In this document: positions 6,219 to 15,325 of the stretch, piece by piece
How positions within the stretch are numbered: the first letter of the stretch is position 1
How the letters are laid out: each line of letters starts with the position of its first letter
Source: Acidobacteriota bacterium
Lineage (GTDB): Bacteria; Acidobacteriota; Blastocatellia; UBA7656
Assembly: GCA_038040445.1 (NCBI GenBank)
Contig: JBBPIG010000028.1
Location: 24,124 to 88,123 of the forward strand
Direction of reading: 5' to 3'
Length of the DNA stretch: 64,000 bases
Notes under the pieces: generated by a model
Told to the model about the DNA's origin: nothing
The model's database searches: none
The model's input: only the letters and a program-made list of their open reading frames with translations
Position numbers and translations under genes: made by a program

Positions 6219-7121
6219 ATGAAACTCTCGATCCCCATTCCTCTCACCTTCAACTTCAAACGCACCGCGATCAGTCACGGCTGGTATGACCTGCCGCCCT
6301 TCGAGCTAGACAAGAGCAACTGGACGCTCTCAAGAGTCATCGATCTCGGCAAAGCCCGGCCCCTCACCGTCGCAATCTCCGAAGGCCGTCGAGCCGTCAA
6401 GGTCAACCTCGGGCGCAGCGTTGGACTGCGCGCGATTGAAAAGATCACTCGCGACGTGAGGCACATGCTCAGGCTCGACGACGATATGACGCGCTTCTAC
6501 GACGCGGTAGCACGCGATCCTGATTTTTCGTGGATCGCAAACTCCGGCGCCGGGCGAATGCTTAGAGCGCCTACCGTGTTTGAAGACCTGGTGAAGATGA
6601 TCTGTACGACCAACTGTTCCTGGGCGCTCACCGACAAGATGATCAATGGACTTGTCGCCGCGCTGGGTCGCGAGTCAAACGACGGCCGCCGCGCGTTTCC
6701 AACGCCGGAAGCGATGGCTTCGGCGACTGAAGCGTTCTACCGCGAAGAAGTTCGAGCGGGCTATCGAGCGCCTTACTTGAAGGAACTTGCCGAGCGCGTG
6801 GTGGGCGGAGACATAGACGCTGAGAGTTGGCTGACAAGCGAGCTGGCCACGGCCGAGCTGAAGCGCGAGATAAAGCGCGTCAAAGGCGTAGGCGATTATG
6901 CCGCGGAGAACATCTTGAAACTTGTGGGCCGTTACGACGGTCTCGCGCTCGATTCATGGGTTCGAGGCAAGTTCGCTCGCATTCGCAACGGCGCGCGCAA
7001 AACTTCAGACCAAAAGATCGAGCGATACTACTCGCGATTCGATGAATGGCGCGGGCTGGCCCTGTGGTGTGATATGACTCGCGACTGGTTGGAAGACGAC
7101 GAGCGTCCGCTGAAGTGGTGA
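6219..7121 (+). CDS. HhH-GPD DNA glycosylase (AlkA/OGG-like)
   Basis: The 300-residue protein has the helix-hairpin-helix VKGVGDYAAENILKLVG at about 220-236, followed by the catalytic Asp in LALDSW near residue 245, the layout of base-excision glycosylases. The segment TVFEDLVKMICTTNCSW corresponds to the first helix of the GPD core. The N-terminal ~100 residues resemble the beta domain of AlkA/OGG1. These enzymes flip out and remove alkylated or oxidised bases; there is no Lys at the usual OGG1 position, which favours a monofunctional AlkA-like activity. It is convergent with nth, 11 bp apart. Confidence 0.85.
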   Translation: MKLSIPIPLTFNFKRTAISHGWYDLPPFELDKSNWTLSRVIDLGKARPLTVAISEGRRAVKVNLGRSVGLRAIEKITRDVRHMLRLDDDMTRFYDAVARDPDFSWIANSGAGRMLRAPTVFEDLVKMICTTNCSWALTDKMINGLVAALGRESNDGRRAFPTPEAMASATEAFYREEVRAGYRAPYLKELAERVVGGDIDAESWLTSELATAELKREIKRVKGVGDYAAENILKLVGRYDGLALDSWVRGKFARIRNGARKTSDQKIERYYSRFDEWRGLALWCDMTRDWLEDDERPLKW

Positions 7122-7132
7122 CGTAGCGCATC

Positions 7133-7792
7133 TCAAGCAGGCTCTTTGCCGGTCTTCAGCCGAGAGGAAGGGCAGTACTTTTCTAAAACGCATTTCTCGC
7201 ACAGGGGCTTGCGGGCTTTGCATATTTGCCGCCCGTGATAGATCAGCAGGTGCGAGAAATCAATCCAGTCTTTCTTTGGGACAATCTCCACAAGGTCGCG
7301 CTCGATCTTCTCAGGCTGCTTATTTGTGGTGAGGCCGAGCCGCTGTGACAACCGCGATACGTGAGTGTCGACAACGATGCCGCTCGCGATTCCGAATGCG
7401 TTCCCGAGCACCACGTTCGCCGTCTTGCGAGCCACACCCGGAAGCTCCAGGAGTTCTTCAATCGTTTCGGGGACCCGGTCGCCCTTCTCGCTCAGGACCC
7501 TGCAAACGCCCTGAATCGATTTCGTCTTGTTGCGAAAGAACCCGGTGGTGCGAACGTCGTCCTGAAGCTCGCTGGTGGGAACCTTCAAGTAGTCGGCACA
7601 CGAGCGGTACTTCCTGAACAGATCGGCGGTGACGATGTTGACGCGCAGATCGGTGCATTGAGCCGAGAGTATCGTTGCGATCAACAGCTCGAGCGGATTG
7701 CTGTGGTTCAAGCTGCACTTCGCGTCGGGATATGCCTTCTTGAGACGCGAGATGATCTTGCGTGCGTGCTCTTTCTCTTGCTTGCTCGCCAA
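7133..7792 (-). CDS. nth: Endonuclease III
   Basis: The 219-residue product is full length for Nth. The helix-hairpin-helix LPGVARKTANVVLG (117-130) carries the catalytic Lys123, and VVDTHVSRL holds the catalytic Asp142. The cysteines C191-x6-C198-x2-C201-x5-C207 bind the [4Fe-4S] cluster. The enzyme removes oxidised pyrimidines and nicks the abasic site. It ends 11 bp from a second glycosylase on the other strand, making a small DNA repair pair. Its cluster would depend on the ISC/SUF machinery further right. Confidence 0.95.
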   Translation of the reverse strand: MASKQEKEHARKIISRLKKAYPDAKCSLNHSNPLELLIATILSAQCTDLRVNIVTADLFRKYRSCADYLKVPTSELQDDVRTTGFFRNKTKSIQGVCRVLSEKGDRVPETIEELLELPGVARKTANVVLGNAFGIASGIVVDTHVSRLSQRLGLTTNKQPEKIERDLVEIVPKKDWIDFSHLLIYHGRQICKARKPLCEKCVLEKYCPSSRLKTGKEPA

Positions 7793-7983
7793 TCTTTGAC
7801 CTCGCGGTTTGCGCTATCGAGCTATCGATCAAACGGGTACGAAATCGGTGCGAATCCGTCAACCCCGTGTGATCGGTGGTCTATGAGTTCGTAATAATCG
7901 CATTGCCAGCGCCGCATAGACCACGGATGACACTGATTCGGCCGATTTGCGCGGATACCTCCATCATTAGTGAAGCGCATGCA

Positions 7984-9873
7984 TCAAACCCTGTCGGGCG
8001 GGACAACGAGTACGTGGCGTTGTACCGTCGCCACCACTTGAAGCATCACGTCGTTGAGTTTGAAACGACTTCGAGAGCCCGGGCCATGAGCGCCGATGAC
8101 TATCAGATCATGATCTCCCGCCGCGGCCTCGGCCAGTATTCCGGCAATGGGAGTCGCCGCGCTCCTGATTCGCACTTCGCATTCAACATCGATTGCCTTT
8201 AGCGTCGCCGCCGCGCGATCCAGGTGACTGCGCGCGAGCGGAGTCACTTCCCCCGATTCCCTTGCTACGTACAGCAACGTGACCTTTGCTCCCACGCGTC
8301 GCGCCAATCGTCCGCCCACACGGACATCGCTCTTGCCGGGCTCGCCTGCCGCCGTGCAAATCAATACGCGATCGAGACGGGTCCGCTCTCCCTTCGCGAT
8401 GAGCACTGGAATATCCGCGTGCCGCAGCACGGTCATCAAGGTTTCACCTAGCTGCCGCGCCATCGCTCTGGCTTCGAGCACAGGGATTCGCGAAGGCCGC
8501 GACCGCGCGCGAGCCGTCATCACCAACATTTCGTAAAGCGATGCAGCTTGCTCGGCAGCGATCTGTTCCGCTGCATTCCCGAAGCGGACGCGCAGCGCGG
8601 CTTCAGCCAATGACTCGGCTTTCACCCGCTCGGTGAGCTTCGCTCGCAAGGCCTCGGCTTTGTCCGGGTCCTCCGCTACGGCCAATACCGTTATCGAACC
8701 TCGCAATCGCTCGGCGAGCAAGCGGGTGATCGCAAGCGGCGCCGTCGAGCCTTCACCCGGATCGCACGCGAGCAAGTGCGCGTCGGGTTGATCCAGAATC
8801 GTCCACGCCCGCACGCCAACCCACACTTCCTTTCCGTTGACCTGAACCTCGGATGGCAAGGTCGCATCGATCAGCAAACACTCTTCGCCGAACGGCGGCG
8901 GTGGAGCAAGCTGCCGCGTTCCGGCGGGCCTGGGCAATCTCACTCGCACGCGGCGCAACGGTCCGGCAAAACTTTCTTCGATGATCGTCCCTTTCCCTAC
9001 CACGGGCGCCTCTGGAGGCGAAACATCCGAGTCGAGGACCACCTGCTCCGGGCGGAAAAGCAACTGCACGCGCGCGCCTTCGTCGTGTGGGCTCTCGACA
9101 GGTATAGGCAGGGTGAGAGAGCCGAATCGCGCTTGTCCCTGTTCAGCTCGACCGACCAGCACCGTTCCTGCGCCGAGGAACGTGGCCGCGAACAAAGACC
9201 GTGGACGCGCATATAAAGCTTCGCTCGCGCCGACCTCGAGCAGCCGGCCGCGTTCGAGCACTCCGATGCGGTCGGCCAGCTCGAATGCTTCTTCCTGGTC
9301 GTGGGTGACGAGAATGGTTGCCACGCCGAGCCGCTGTTGAATCTCCTTCAGGCTGCGTCTTAGCTGCGAACGAATCTTGACGTCCAACGCGCCGAACGGT
9401 TCGTCCAGCAACAGCACATTCGGTTCATAAACCAGCGCGCGGGCAAGCGCGACGCGCTGTTGTTGGCCCCCCGAGAGCTGATGCGCATAGCGGCCGCCCA
9501 TTCCTGCGAGCCCAACCAGCTCCAGCAACTGCTCTCGACGCCGAGTGCGCTCCTCCCTTGGCGTCTTTCGGATTCGCAGTCCAAACTCGATGTTCTCTGC
9601 AACGGTCATGTGACGGAAGATCGAGTAGTTTTGAAAGACGAATCCGGCGCCCCGCTTCTGCGGCGGCAAATGAGTTACATCCGTTCCGTGCAGCAATATC
9701 CTTCCGCTGGTGGGCTGGTTCAAGCCTGCGATCATTCGCAACACCGTGCTCTTGCCGCTCCCGCTCGACCCGAGCAGCACGAACAACTCCTTATCCGCCA
9801 CTTCCAGCGAGACGTTGTCGACCACCCACTGATTACCGTAGCGCTTCGATATTTCTTCAAGAACAATTGACAT
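7984..9873 (-). CDS. cysA: CysA-like sulfate ABC ATPase fused to tandem universal stress protein domains
   Basis: Residues 1-235 are a complete ABC ATPase: Walker A GSSGSGKS (35-42), signature LSGGQ (133-137), Walker B LLLDEP (154-159), switch His191. Residues 236-360 are a TOBE-type regulatory region. CysA normally ends near 360 residues. This protein continues to 629 with two UspA-like domains (about 365-495 and 500-629), the second showing DRVLICTAAG and DLIVIGAHGPGS. The usual Usp ATP motif G-x2-G-x9-G-S/T is incomplete (ND instead of GS). It is the last gene of the sulfate operon. The Usp part could link uptake to energy or stress state; that is inference. Confidence 0.9.
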   Translation of the reverse strand: MSIVLEEISKRYGNQWVVDNVSLEVADKELFVLLGSSGSGKSTVLRMIAGLNQPTSGRILLHGTDVTHLPPQKRGAGFVFQNYSIFRHMTVAENIEFGLRIRKTPREERTRRREQLLELVGLAGMGGRYAHQLSGGQQQRVALARALVYEPNVLLLDEPFGALDVKIRSQLRRSLKEIQQRLGVATILVTHDQEEAFELADRIGVLERGRLLEVGASEALYARPRSLFAATFLGAGTVLVGRAEQGQARFGSLTLPIPVESPHDEGARVQLLFRPEQVVLDSDVSPPEAPVVGKGTIIEESFAGPLRRVRVRLPRPAGTRQLAPPPPFGEECLLIDATLPSEVQVNGKEVWVGVRAWTILDQPDAHLLACDPGEGSTAPLAITRLLAERLRGSITVLAVAEDPDKAEALRAKLTERVKAESLAEAALRVRFGNAAEQIAAEQAASLYEMLVMTARARSRPSRIPVLEARAMARQLGETLMTVLRHADIPVLIAKGERTRLDRVLICTAAGEPGKSDVRVGGRLARRVGAKVTLLYVARESGEVTPLARSHLDRAAATLKAIDVECEVRIRSAATPIAGILAEAAAGDHDLIVIGAHGPGSRSRFKLNDVMLQVVATVQRHVLVVPPDRV

Positions 9874-9895
9874 CGAAATCCTGGAAAACGATTAA

Positions 9896-9955
9896 GGCTG
9901 AATGATGAACGATGAAGCCATCATTCAATTCAGCCTTCACTATTCATACTTCAGC
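9896..9955. repeat. Heptamer-period hairpin between porin and cysA
   Basis: The 87-bp gap holds TGAATGA-TGAACGA-TGAAGCC followed by ATTCAGCC and TTCACTA-TTCATAC-TTCAGCA. Both arms repeat every 7 bp, and GGCTGAAT (9896-9903) pairs with ATTCAGCC further on. The hairpin sits within an operon and could lower the level of cysA mRNA relative to upstream genes. Confidence 0.55.
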
Positions 9956-9960
9956 ATCGC

Positions 9961-11535
9961 TCAAAACGCCACTTGAACGCGGCTGAGAACGACGAAAAAG
10001 TTTCTATCGCCGGGTTTGGGCGAGCGCGCCGGATCTTTGAATCGCTCAAAACCGATGTCGAGCATGTATCGCACGTAGCGGTTCATATACCAGTTCGGGC
10101 CGAAGTAAAACGACTCTGCGCGATTCGACTTCGCCGTGCTGTCAGCGATCTGAAGGTTGGCATATCGGAACTTCAACTCCCACGCGCCAAAACGGTGCAA
10201 GCCTTTTCCGTCGCTGAACAGGTTATGCTTTGGCGTAAGCGTTCCGGCTTCGGGTTTATCTTCGCCGGTCAGCATGTAAGTGAACTGCGCCGTATACCCT
10301 TTAGCGACGACGCCCGGAAGGTTTCGGCCGGCGACGCCGAGGTTGTCACGGCGCTGATTCGTTTGATCATACTCGGCGCGGATAACTGCGGGTCCGAGCA
10401 GCCAGGTCATCTCGCCGTTTGCCCGAATGTATTTTCCATTGATCGTATCGGGAGTGAAGAAGCTGAAGCTCCGGCTTTCGGTTTGCCCTCGCACACTTGT
10501 GCCTCCCAGGCTGCGACCTTGAGTAAACGCGCCGCCAAAGATGAATCCTTTGCTGATGAAACCCTTCCCGTTTCTCCAGGGAGCGAATCGCAAACGAATC
10601 GCGGTTTCGGGAGTTCCGTTGTTATTATTCGCGAGCAGCCCTTTGCCGTTGAAGGCGCCGATATAGTACTCGAACTCCCCAGTTTGGATGATCTCGTCTT
10701 TCGTCCAGTTTAGAGTACCCCAAGCCATCAAGCCGGGACTACGACTTGGCACGAGGTTATTCACCATCGAACGCTCGACGAAATCCTGAAAGCTGTCGGT
10801 TCTAATCTCCTCCTGGCTGATGGGCACCCGGAATTGCCCGAAGCGAAGTTGAAACTCATCGATGCGATGAATGTTCACATAGAAGTCTCGCAGCAAAGTG
10901 CCGCTCGTGTCGGCGAAGTCGCCTTCGAGTTTGAAATCGAAGTAGCGCGCTACTTTGCCTTCCGCCGCTAATCGGGCGCGCCGGATCAGAAAAGTGTTAG
11001 GAGGATGATCGCCCGATTGATAAGCGCGGCCATCGAGTTGCGCGTATCCTCCAATATAAGTCTCGAAGCTGCTGTCAGCGCTGCGCAGAAAGGCATGATT
11101 CCTATCCCACCCTGCAACGACTGCCGGCTTATCTTGAGCCTTCGCCTGGCTCGCGGCAGGCGCATCCTTGGGCGCCTGGCCGGCTTGGAGCGATGCGGTG
11201 CGAAGGTCCGCGGATACGCCGACAGTTCCATCGAGTCCCGTTGAGGACACCGCCGCTGCCGCTCGCGCTTTACCGTCCGTTTCGTCGAGGCGCTTTTGAA
11301 TAGTCGCCAGCGCGCGCTGCTGCTGTTCAATGAGCGCTTGAAGCTGTTTCACTTGTGATTTCAACTGCTCCATTTCTGACGCCCCGCTCGTGTCGCTTTG
11401 CTGTTCCGGCTTTTGATTCGAAACTGCCGGCGCTTCTGACTTGTTCGCTTGCGCCTGCGCTGAAGCCAGCGGGACAAGCAGCGCGAAGATCGCGAGGAGC
11501 AGATGAAAGAGGGATGGCTTTCTATCGAAGTTCAT
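9961..11535 (-). CDS. Porin O/P family outer-membrane channel
   Basis: The 524-residue precursor has a signal peptide (hydrophobic residues 8-22, cleavage near LASAQA). A coiled-coil segment rich in Gln and Lys follows (about 50-90, MEQLKSQVKQLQALIEQQQ), then a beta-barrel with alternating aromatic strands ending in VVLSRVQVAF. The final Phe is the usual outer-membrane signal. Segments such as RRARLAAEGKVARYFDFKLEGDF are typical of the phosphate-selective porin O and P family. The coiled coil probably trimerises in the periplasm. Its place between cysW and cysA suggests it admits sulfate or another oxyanion; substrate assignment is from context only. Confidence 0.88.
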   Translation of the reverse strand: MNFDRKPSLFHLLLAIFALLVPLASAQAQANKSEAPAVSNQKPEQQSDTSGASEMEQLKSQVKQLQALIEQQQRALATIQKRLDETDGKARAAAAVSSTGLDGTVGVSADLRTASLQAGQAPKDAPAASQAKAQDKPAVVAGWDRNHAFLRSADSSFETYIGGYAQLDGRAYQSGDHPPNTFLIRRARLAAEGKVARYFDFKLEGDFADTSGTLLRDFYVNIHRIDEFQLRFGQFRVPISQEEIRTDSFQDFVERSMVNNLVPSRSPGLMAWGTLNWTKDEIIQTGEFEYYIGAFNGKGLLANNNNGTPETAIRLRFAPWRNGKGFISKGFIFGGAFTQGRSLGGTSVRGQTESRSFSFFTPDTINGKYIRANGEMTWLLGPAVIRAEYDQTNQRRDNLGVAGRNLPGVVAKGYTAQFTYMLTGEDKPEAGTLTPKHNLFSDGKGLHRFGAWELKFRYANLQIADSTAKSNRAESFYFGPNWYMNRYVRYMLDIGFERFKDPARSPKPGDRNFFVVLSRVQVAF

Positions 11536-11591
11536 AAGGCTCTCCTTGTTTCCATGAATGGGTTCTCGGCGCAGTCGTTGAGGACCAAGGC

Positions 11592-12545
11592 TTAAAGGAT
11601 GCGTGTATGTTCGGTTCGCTTCTTGAGAAACTCGATCCCCATCAAGATGACGAACGATATCGCCGCCAGCAGCACCGCCATTGCGTTCGCGCCGACGTAG
11701 TTGCGGTCATCAAGCGATCGGTAGATGAAAAGAGTGGACGTTTCGGTCAAGCGGCTCACGCCGCCGCTTACAACCAGGACCGCGCCGATCTCGCCGACCG
11801 CGCGCGCAAAGGTGAGCGACACACCATAGAGCAATCCCCAGCGTATCGCCGGCACGGTGACATGCCAGAAGGTCTGCAGCCGGCTCGCACCGATGGTTAA
11901 TGCCGCGTCTTCTTGATCGAGACTGACCTGGCTCAAGACCGGCGCGACTTCGCGTATCACGAACGGCAAAGATATGAAGATCGTCGCAAGCAGAATCCCG
12001 GGCAAAGCAAAGACTACCTTGATTCCGAGCGCGTCCGTTAAAGGGGTAAGCCATCCGGTCCTGCCAAACAAAAGTATCAACATGAAGCCGGCTACTACCG
12101 GCGAGACCGCGAACGGCATGTCAACGAGCCCGTTGAGAATCCGCCGGCCCCAGAACTGGTCGCGCACCAATACCCACGCGATGCAAAGTCCAAACAACGT
12201 GTTGATGACGGTCGCGCCGACGGCCATCATCAGAGTCAGCTTGAGGGAACTGAGCGCATCGACCGAGGTCAACTCGCGCCAAAACGCGCCAGCACCTTCC
12301 CCGAAAGCGCCCGAGATAATCGCCACCAGCGGAGCTACCAGCAACCCCGCGGCATACAACACGACAATCGCGATCAGCGCTACCTCGATGATCCTCGCGC
12401 GCGCGAAACCGAGAGCGTTATTGCCGGAAGCCCCTTCACCGCCAAGCCGCTGAGAACGCGGAGGCGGCGCCGAGCTTTTCGTCTGCGTAGCCTCTTTGTC
12501 TATTGTGCCTCTGCGGTGAAGGCTGTTCATATCAACCCGAGACAT
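11592..12545 (-). CDS. cysW: Sulfate ABC transporter permease CysW
   Basis: The 317-residue protein has a polar N-terminal extension of about 50 residues, then six predicted membrane helices. The ABC-permease EAA loop reads QEDAALTIGASRLQTFWHVT, the contact for the ATPase. GLVDMPFAVSPVVAGFML is typical for CysW of the sulfate/thiosulfate importer. ATG 12545 overlaps the end of cysT by 14 bp; an internal Met 15 bp on is an alternative. It pairs with CysT to form the membrane channel. Confidence 0.92.
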   Translation of the reverse strand: MSRVDMNSLHRRGTIDKEATQTKSSAPPPRSQRLGGEGASGNNALGFARARIIEVALIAIVVLYAAGLLVAPLVAIISGAFGEGAGAFWRELTSVDALSSLKLTLMMAVGATVINTLFGLCIAWVLVRDQFWGRRILNGLVDMPFAVSPVVAGFMLILLFGRTGWLTPLTDALGIKVVFALPGILLATIFISLPFVIREVAPVLSQVSLDQEDAALTIGASRLQTFWHVTVPAIRWGLLYGVSLTFARAVGEIGAVLVVSGGVSRLTETSTLFIYRSLDDRNYVGANAMAVLLAAISFVILMGIEFLKKRTEHTRIL

Positions 12546-13401
12546 GACTTTCCTTGTTGCGGCCCTGAAGCCACTCGACAGTCACAATCAAAGTGAATGA
12601 GAGCACCAGCAGAAGGATTGACATCGCGCTGGCTCCGCGCTGGTTCTGCGACTCGATTTGCCCGAACACGTACACCGGCGCGGTGAGCGTGACTCCGGGA
12701 ATATTCCCCGCGACTACGACGACCGAGCCAAACTCGCCGAGCGCTCGCGCGAAGCACAACAATGACCCTGTGATGATGGACGGTGCAATCGTCGGTAACA
12801 CCACCCGCAGGAACGTCGTCCACTTTGACGCGCCGAGCGTGTAGGCTGCTTCTTCTTGTCCTTTTTCCAACTCCATCAACACGGGTTGCACGGCGCGAAT
12901 GACAAACGGATAAGTGATGACCAGTAGCGCGAGCACTATTCCGGGGGTCGCGAAGATGACCTGAATGCCGTGCGCATTGAGCCACGCACCGACCGTGCGC
13001 TGCGGGCCGTAAAGCGCGACCAGCATCACTCCGGTCACTAGAGTTGGAATCGCAAACGGCATGTCGATGATTGCGTTGAGCAGGCCTTTTCCGGGAAACG
13101 GAAACCGAACCAGCACGTAAGCGGTGAGCGTGCCCATCACCGAGTTGATGATCGTGATGATAGCTGCAGTCATCAGCGTCAATTTTAGCGCGGCAAAAGC
13201 CGTGGCGTTTGTCACGTCGCCCCAAAACGCTGTAAGCCCGCCGGCGAACCCGTTCTGAACGATCGCAGTCAGAGGCAGCACTACCATGAAGCCGAGATAG
13301 ACAAAAGCTGTGGCCCTCAGCCCCCACTTTCCCCAGGGCAATAGAGCGCGAGCCGAAGCGGCCGGCCTGGGAGTATTGAGATTTGCTTGCGCGCTACTCA
13401 T
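12532..13401 (-). CDS. cysT: Sulfate ABC transporter permease CysT
   Basis: ATG 13401 overlaps the sbp stop as ATGA, giving 289 residues with six membrane helices. The EAA loop is QEEAAYTLGASKWTTFLRVV, and IDMPFAIPTLVTGVMLVALYG is the CysT/CysU signature. The frame extends further upstream to 13608 but that part is antisense-like overlap with sbp. CysT and CysW form the heterodimeric inner-membrane pore for sulfate or thiosulfate feeding cysteine synthesis. That in turn supplies the desulfurases encoded at 30-42 kb. Confidence 0.93.
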   Translation of the reverse strand: MSSAQANLNTPRPAASARALLPWGKWGLRATAFVYLGFMVVLPLTAIVQNGFAGGLTAFWGDVTNATAFAALKLTLMTAAIITIINSVMGTLTAYVLVRFPFPGKGLLNAIIDMPFAIPTLVTGVMLVALYGPQRTVGAWLNAHGIQVIFATPGIVLALLVITYPFVIRAVQPVLMELEKGQEEAAYTLGASKWTTFLRVVLPTIAPSIITGSLLCFARALGEFGSVVVVAGNIPGVTLTAPVYVFGQIESQNQRGASAMSILLLVLSFTLIVTVEWLQGRNKESHVSG

Positions 13402-14465
13402 CGCGACTTCTGAAGCTCCTCGGTGACCTTCGAATAGACGCCTTGCGGTCCGTATATCTCGTCGATCACTCTTGTCCACCCGCCCAGATAGTCTATTTTC
13501 CAAAGATCTTGGACAGCCGGGAATTGAGCACTGACTTCTTGAGCAACGGTTTGATCGACGGGCCTCAAGCCAAATTTTGCGTACGCACGCTGCGCCTCCG
13601 GCGTCCAAAGGAATTGAACAAAAGCTTCGGCGACTTCGCGCGCGCCGTGATTATCGACATTCTTGTCAACGAGCGCGACCGGGTTCTCGATCAAAATAAC
13701 CGAATGTGGGACCACATAGTCGTAGGTCTGCCCCGCCTGTCGCCCAACGAGGACCTCGTTCTCGTATGTGATCGCAGCGTCGCCGATGCCCTTCTCGAAG
13801 TTGGTGATTGACTCGCGCGCGCCTTTATCCATGATCGAAACGTTTCGAAGAATGCTCTTGAGGAACTCGGATGCAGCAGCCTTGTCGTCCTTGGCAACCC
13901 CCGTGAAGCCTCGGAGCGCCGCGCCGTAAATGGCATTGATGTTCCATTGTGCGCCCCCTGATGTTTTCGGATCGGGAGTCAGCACGTTCAGACCCGGTTG
14001 AGCGAGGTCCTGCCAGTCTCTTATGCCTTTCGGATTCCCCTGACGCACAGCGATGACAACAATCGAGCTGCTGATCATTCCGTGATTAGGCTTCGCTTTC
14101 CAGTCGTGGGTAATGAGACCGGCTTCGGCGATCTTATCTATGTCGCCTTCGAGCGAGAGCGCGGCGATGTCGGCTTCAAACCCGCCGATGATCGCGCGAG
14201 ACTGGGCGCCACTGGCCTGGTAGGATTCCTGGAACTCAACATCTTGCCCGGTCTTGTCCTTCCAGTATTTTTGGAACGCGGGAATGACAGCTTTGCCATA
14301 TGCCTCGCGCGGCGTCGTATAGCCGCCGAGAATCAGCGTGACCTTGTTGCCGCCCTTGCCCGACGGGCTTCCGCACCCCTGAAGCGCGCTTATGATGAAA
14401 AGCACCGTGAATGAGGTGACTAATGCCACGCATACACCTCTCCGTTTGCTTGCTCTAGTGTTCAT
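13398..14465 (-). CDS. sbp: Sulfate/thiosulfate-binding lipoprotein
   Basis: The 355-residue precursor has a signal sequence ending in the lipobox LQGC (Cys31), so it is a lipid-anchored periplasmic binding protein. The start of the mature part, LILGGYTTPREAYGKAVIPAF, and the motif YQASGAQSRAIIGGFEADI match Sbp/CysP. SGAQSR corresponds to the SGKQAR oxyanion-binding loop of Sbp. The ribosome site AGAGGAG precedes the ATG. It is the first gene of the operon sbp-cysT-cysW-porin-cysA. Substrate could be sulfate or thiosulfate. Confidence 0.92.
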   Translation of the reverse strand: MNTRASKRRGVCVALVTSFTVLFIISALQGCGSPSGKGGNKVTLILGGYTTPREAYGKAVIPAFQKYWKDKTGQDVEFQESYQASGAQSRAIIGGFEADIAALSLEGDIDKIAEAGLITHDWKAKPNHGMISSSIVVIAVRQGNPKGIRDWQDLAQPGLNVLTPDPKTSGGAQWNINAIYGAALRGFTGVAKDDKAAASEFLKSILRNVSIMDKGARESITNFEKGIGDAAITYENEVLVGRQAGQTYDYVVPHSVILIENPVALVDKNVDNHGAREVAEAFVQFLWTPEAQRAYAKFGLRPVDQTVAQEVSAQFPAVQDLWKIDYLGGWTRVIDEIYGPQGVYSKVTEELQKSR

Positions 14466-14902
14466 AGAAGGCTATCTCCTCTAAGGTTAAGAGTAGACCT
14501 CGCTCGTCCACCGAACGAAAATGCTCTTTAACTTTTACAGAGGGAATTAGCCGCGCGAGGTGCAGATCATGAACGGTGCGAGGCGCCCTCGCTCCGTATG
14601 ATTCGTCGCGGCGTAATGCCCTTCCTTTTAGCCTACGAGGTTAGCTGACGGGCTCGGACTGGAAGTGTCCTACGAGATCCGCGGCTAAAGCCGCGTTGCT
14701 CGATGCGCCCCGTGCCCAGCTCCTGGCTGGGCTTTGGTTCCCCCGCGTTGCTCGTCTCGCGCTAACAAAAACGCCGCGAGCAACCTCGGCAGACATACTG
14801 TGAACGAGGAGATAGTAACCAGAGGAAGAGAGCATTGTCAAAAGCGGATTCTATATGACGGCGCGTCTCGTTGGCGGGTCAAGTCTTAAAAAGTCCGGTC
14901 GC
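14466..14902. other. Non-coding stretch upstream of the sulfate operon
   Basis: These 437 bp should contain the sbp promoter (leftward). I see the hairpin CGCGGCTAAAGCCGCG near 14691-14706 and the pair CCCAGC/GCTGGG near 14714-14730. I see no convincing sigma-70 boxes and no recognisable SAM riboswitch core. No gene is supported. Confidence 0.4.
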
Positions 14903-15298
14903 TCAAGCAAGCCTAAGCTGGATGCCTAACTTGTCGCAAATCGCTCTCACGCTCTCTATGCGCTTGCGGGACGGGTGCTTGAAATCGATAGCCCGATCCG
15001 TTGCCGGCCTTCTCGCGCCGGCAGGCGCATCGCCCATCCAAAACACCTCTCCGCCTCTTGGAATCTTTTTGAGTTCAGCTTCAAGCGCTTCGATCCCTAT
15101 GCGCTCCGCGCCCCGGGATGTGATTTCTCCATAGGTTTTCGCGCGGTTGGTCCCGACGAAAAGCGAATAATGCCATTTGCCTTTGACCTTCCAACTGTAG
15201 AGCTCATAACCCTTCATTGACTGCTGAGGAACTTGACCATAAGCGGTCAGCGACATTAGCAGTGTCACGAAGCCGGCCATCAATTGCCTCCGAAGCAT
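14903..15298 (-). CDS. Small exported protein, unknown function
   Basis: The 131-residue product starts with a signal peptide (MLRRQLMAGFVTLLMSLTAYG, cleavage near residue 21). The mature part contains KGYELYSWKVKGKWHYSLF, VGTNRAKTYGEI and FKHPSRKRIESVRAICDKLG. I recall no named family. The short stretch after the signal peptide, Trp/Tyr-rich and basic, suggests a compact periplasmic fold. It is 27 bp from the aminopeptidase stop region, same strand, possibly co-transcribed. Confidence 0.6.
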   Translation of the reverse strand: MLRRQLMAGFVTLLMSLTAYGQVPQQSMKGYELYSWKVKGKWHYSLFVGTNRAKTYGEITSRGAERIGIEALEAELKKIPRGGEVFWMGDAPAGARRPATDRAIDFKHPSRKRIESVRAICDKLGIQLRLA

Positions 15299-15325
15299 CC
15301 TCTCTCCTTATCACTCCCTGCGCGG

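Noticed and set aside
13402..13608. N-terminal extension of CysT
   Set aside because: It overlaps the sbp coding region, and the ATG at 13401 gives a normal-length permease with ATGA coupling.
14466..14640. SAM-type riboswitch upstream of the sulfate operon
   Set aside because: Sulfur genes make this plausible, but I could not find the conserved SAM-I core or a matching terminator.
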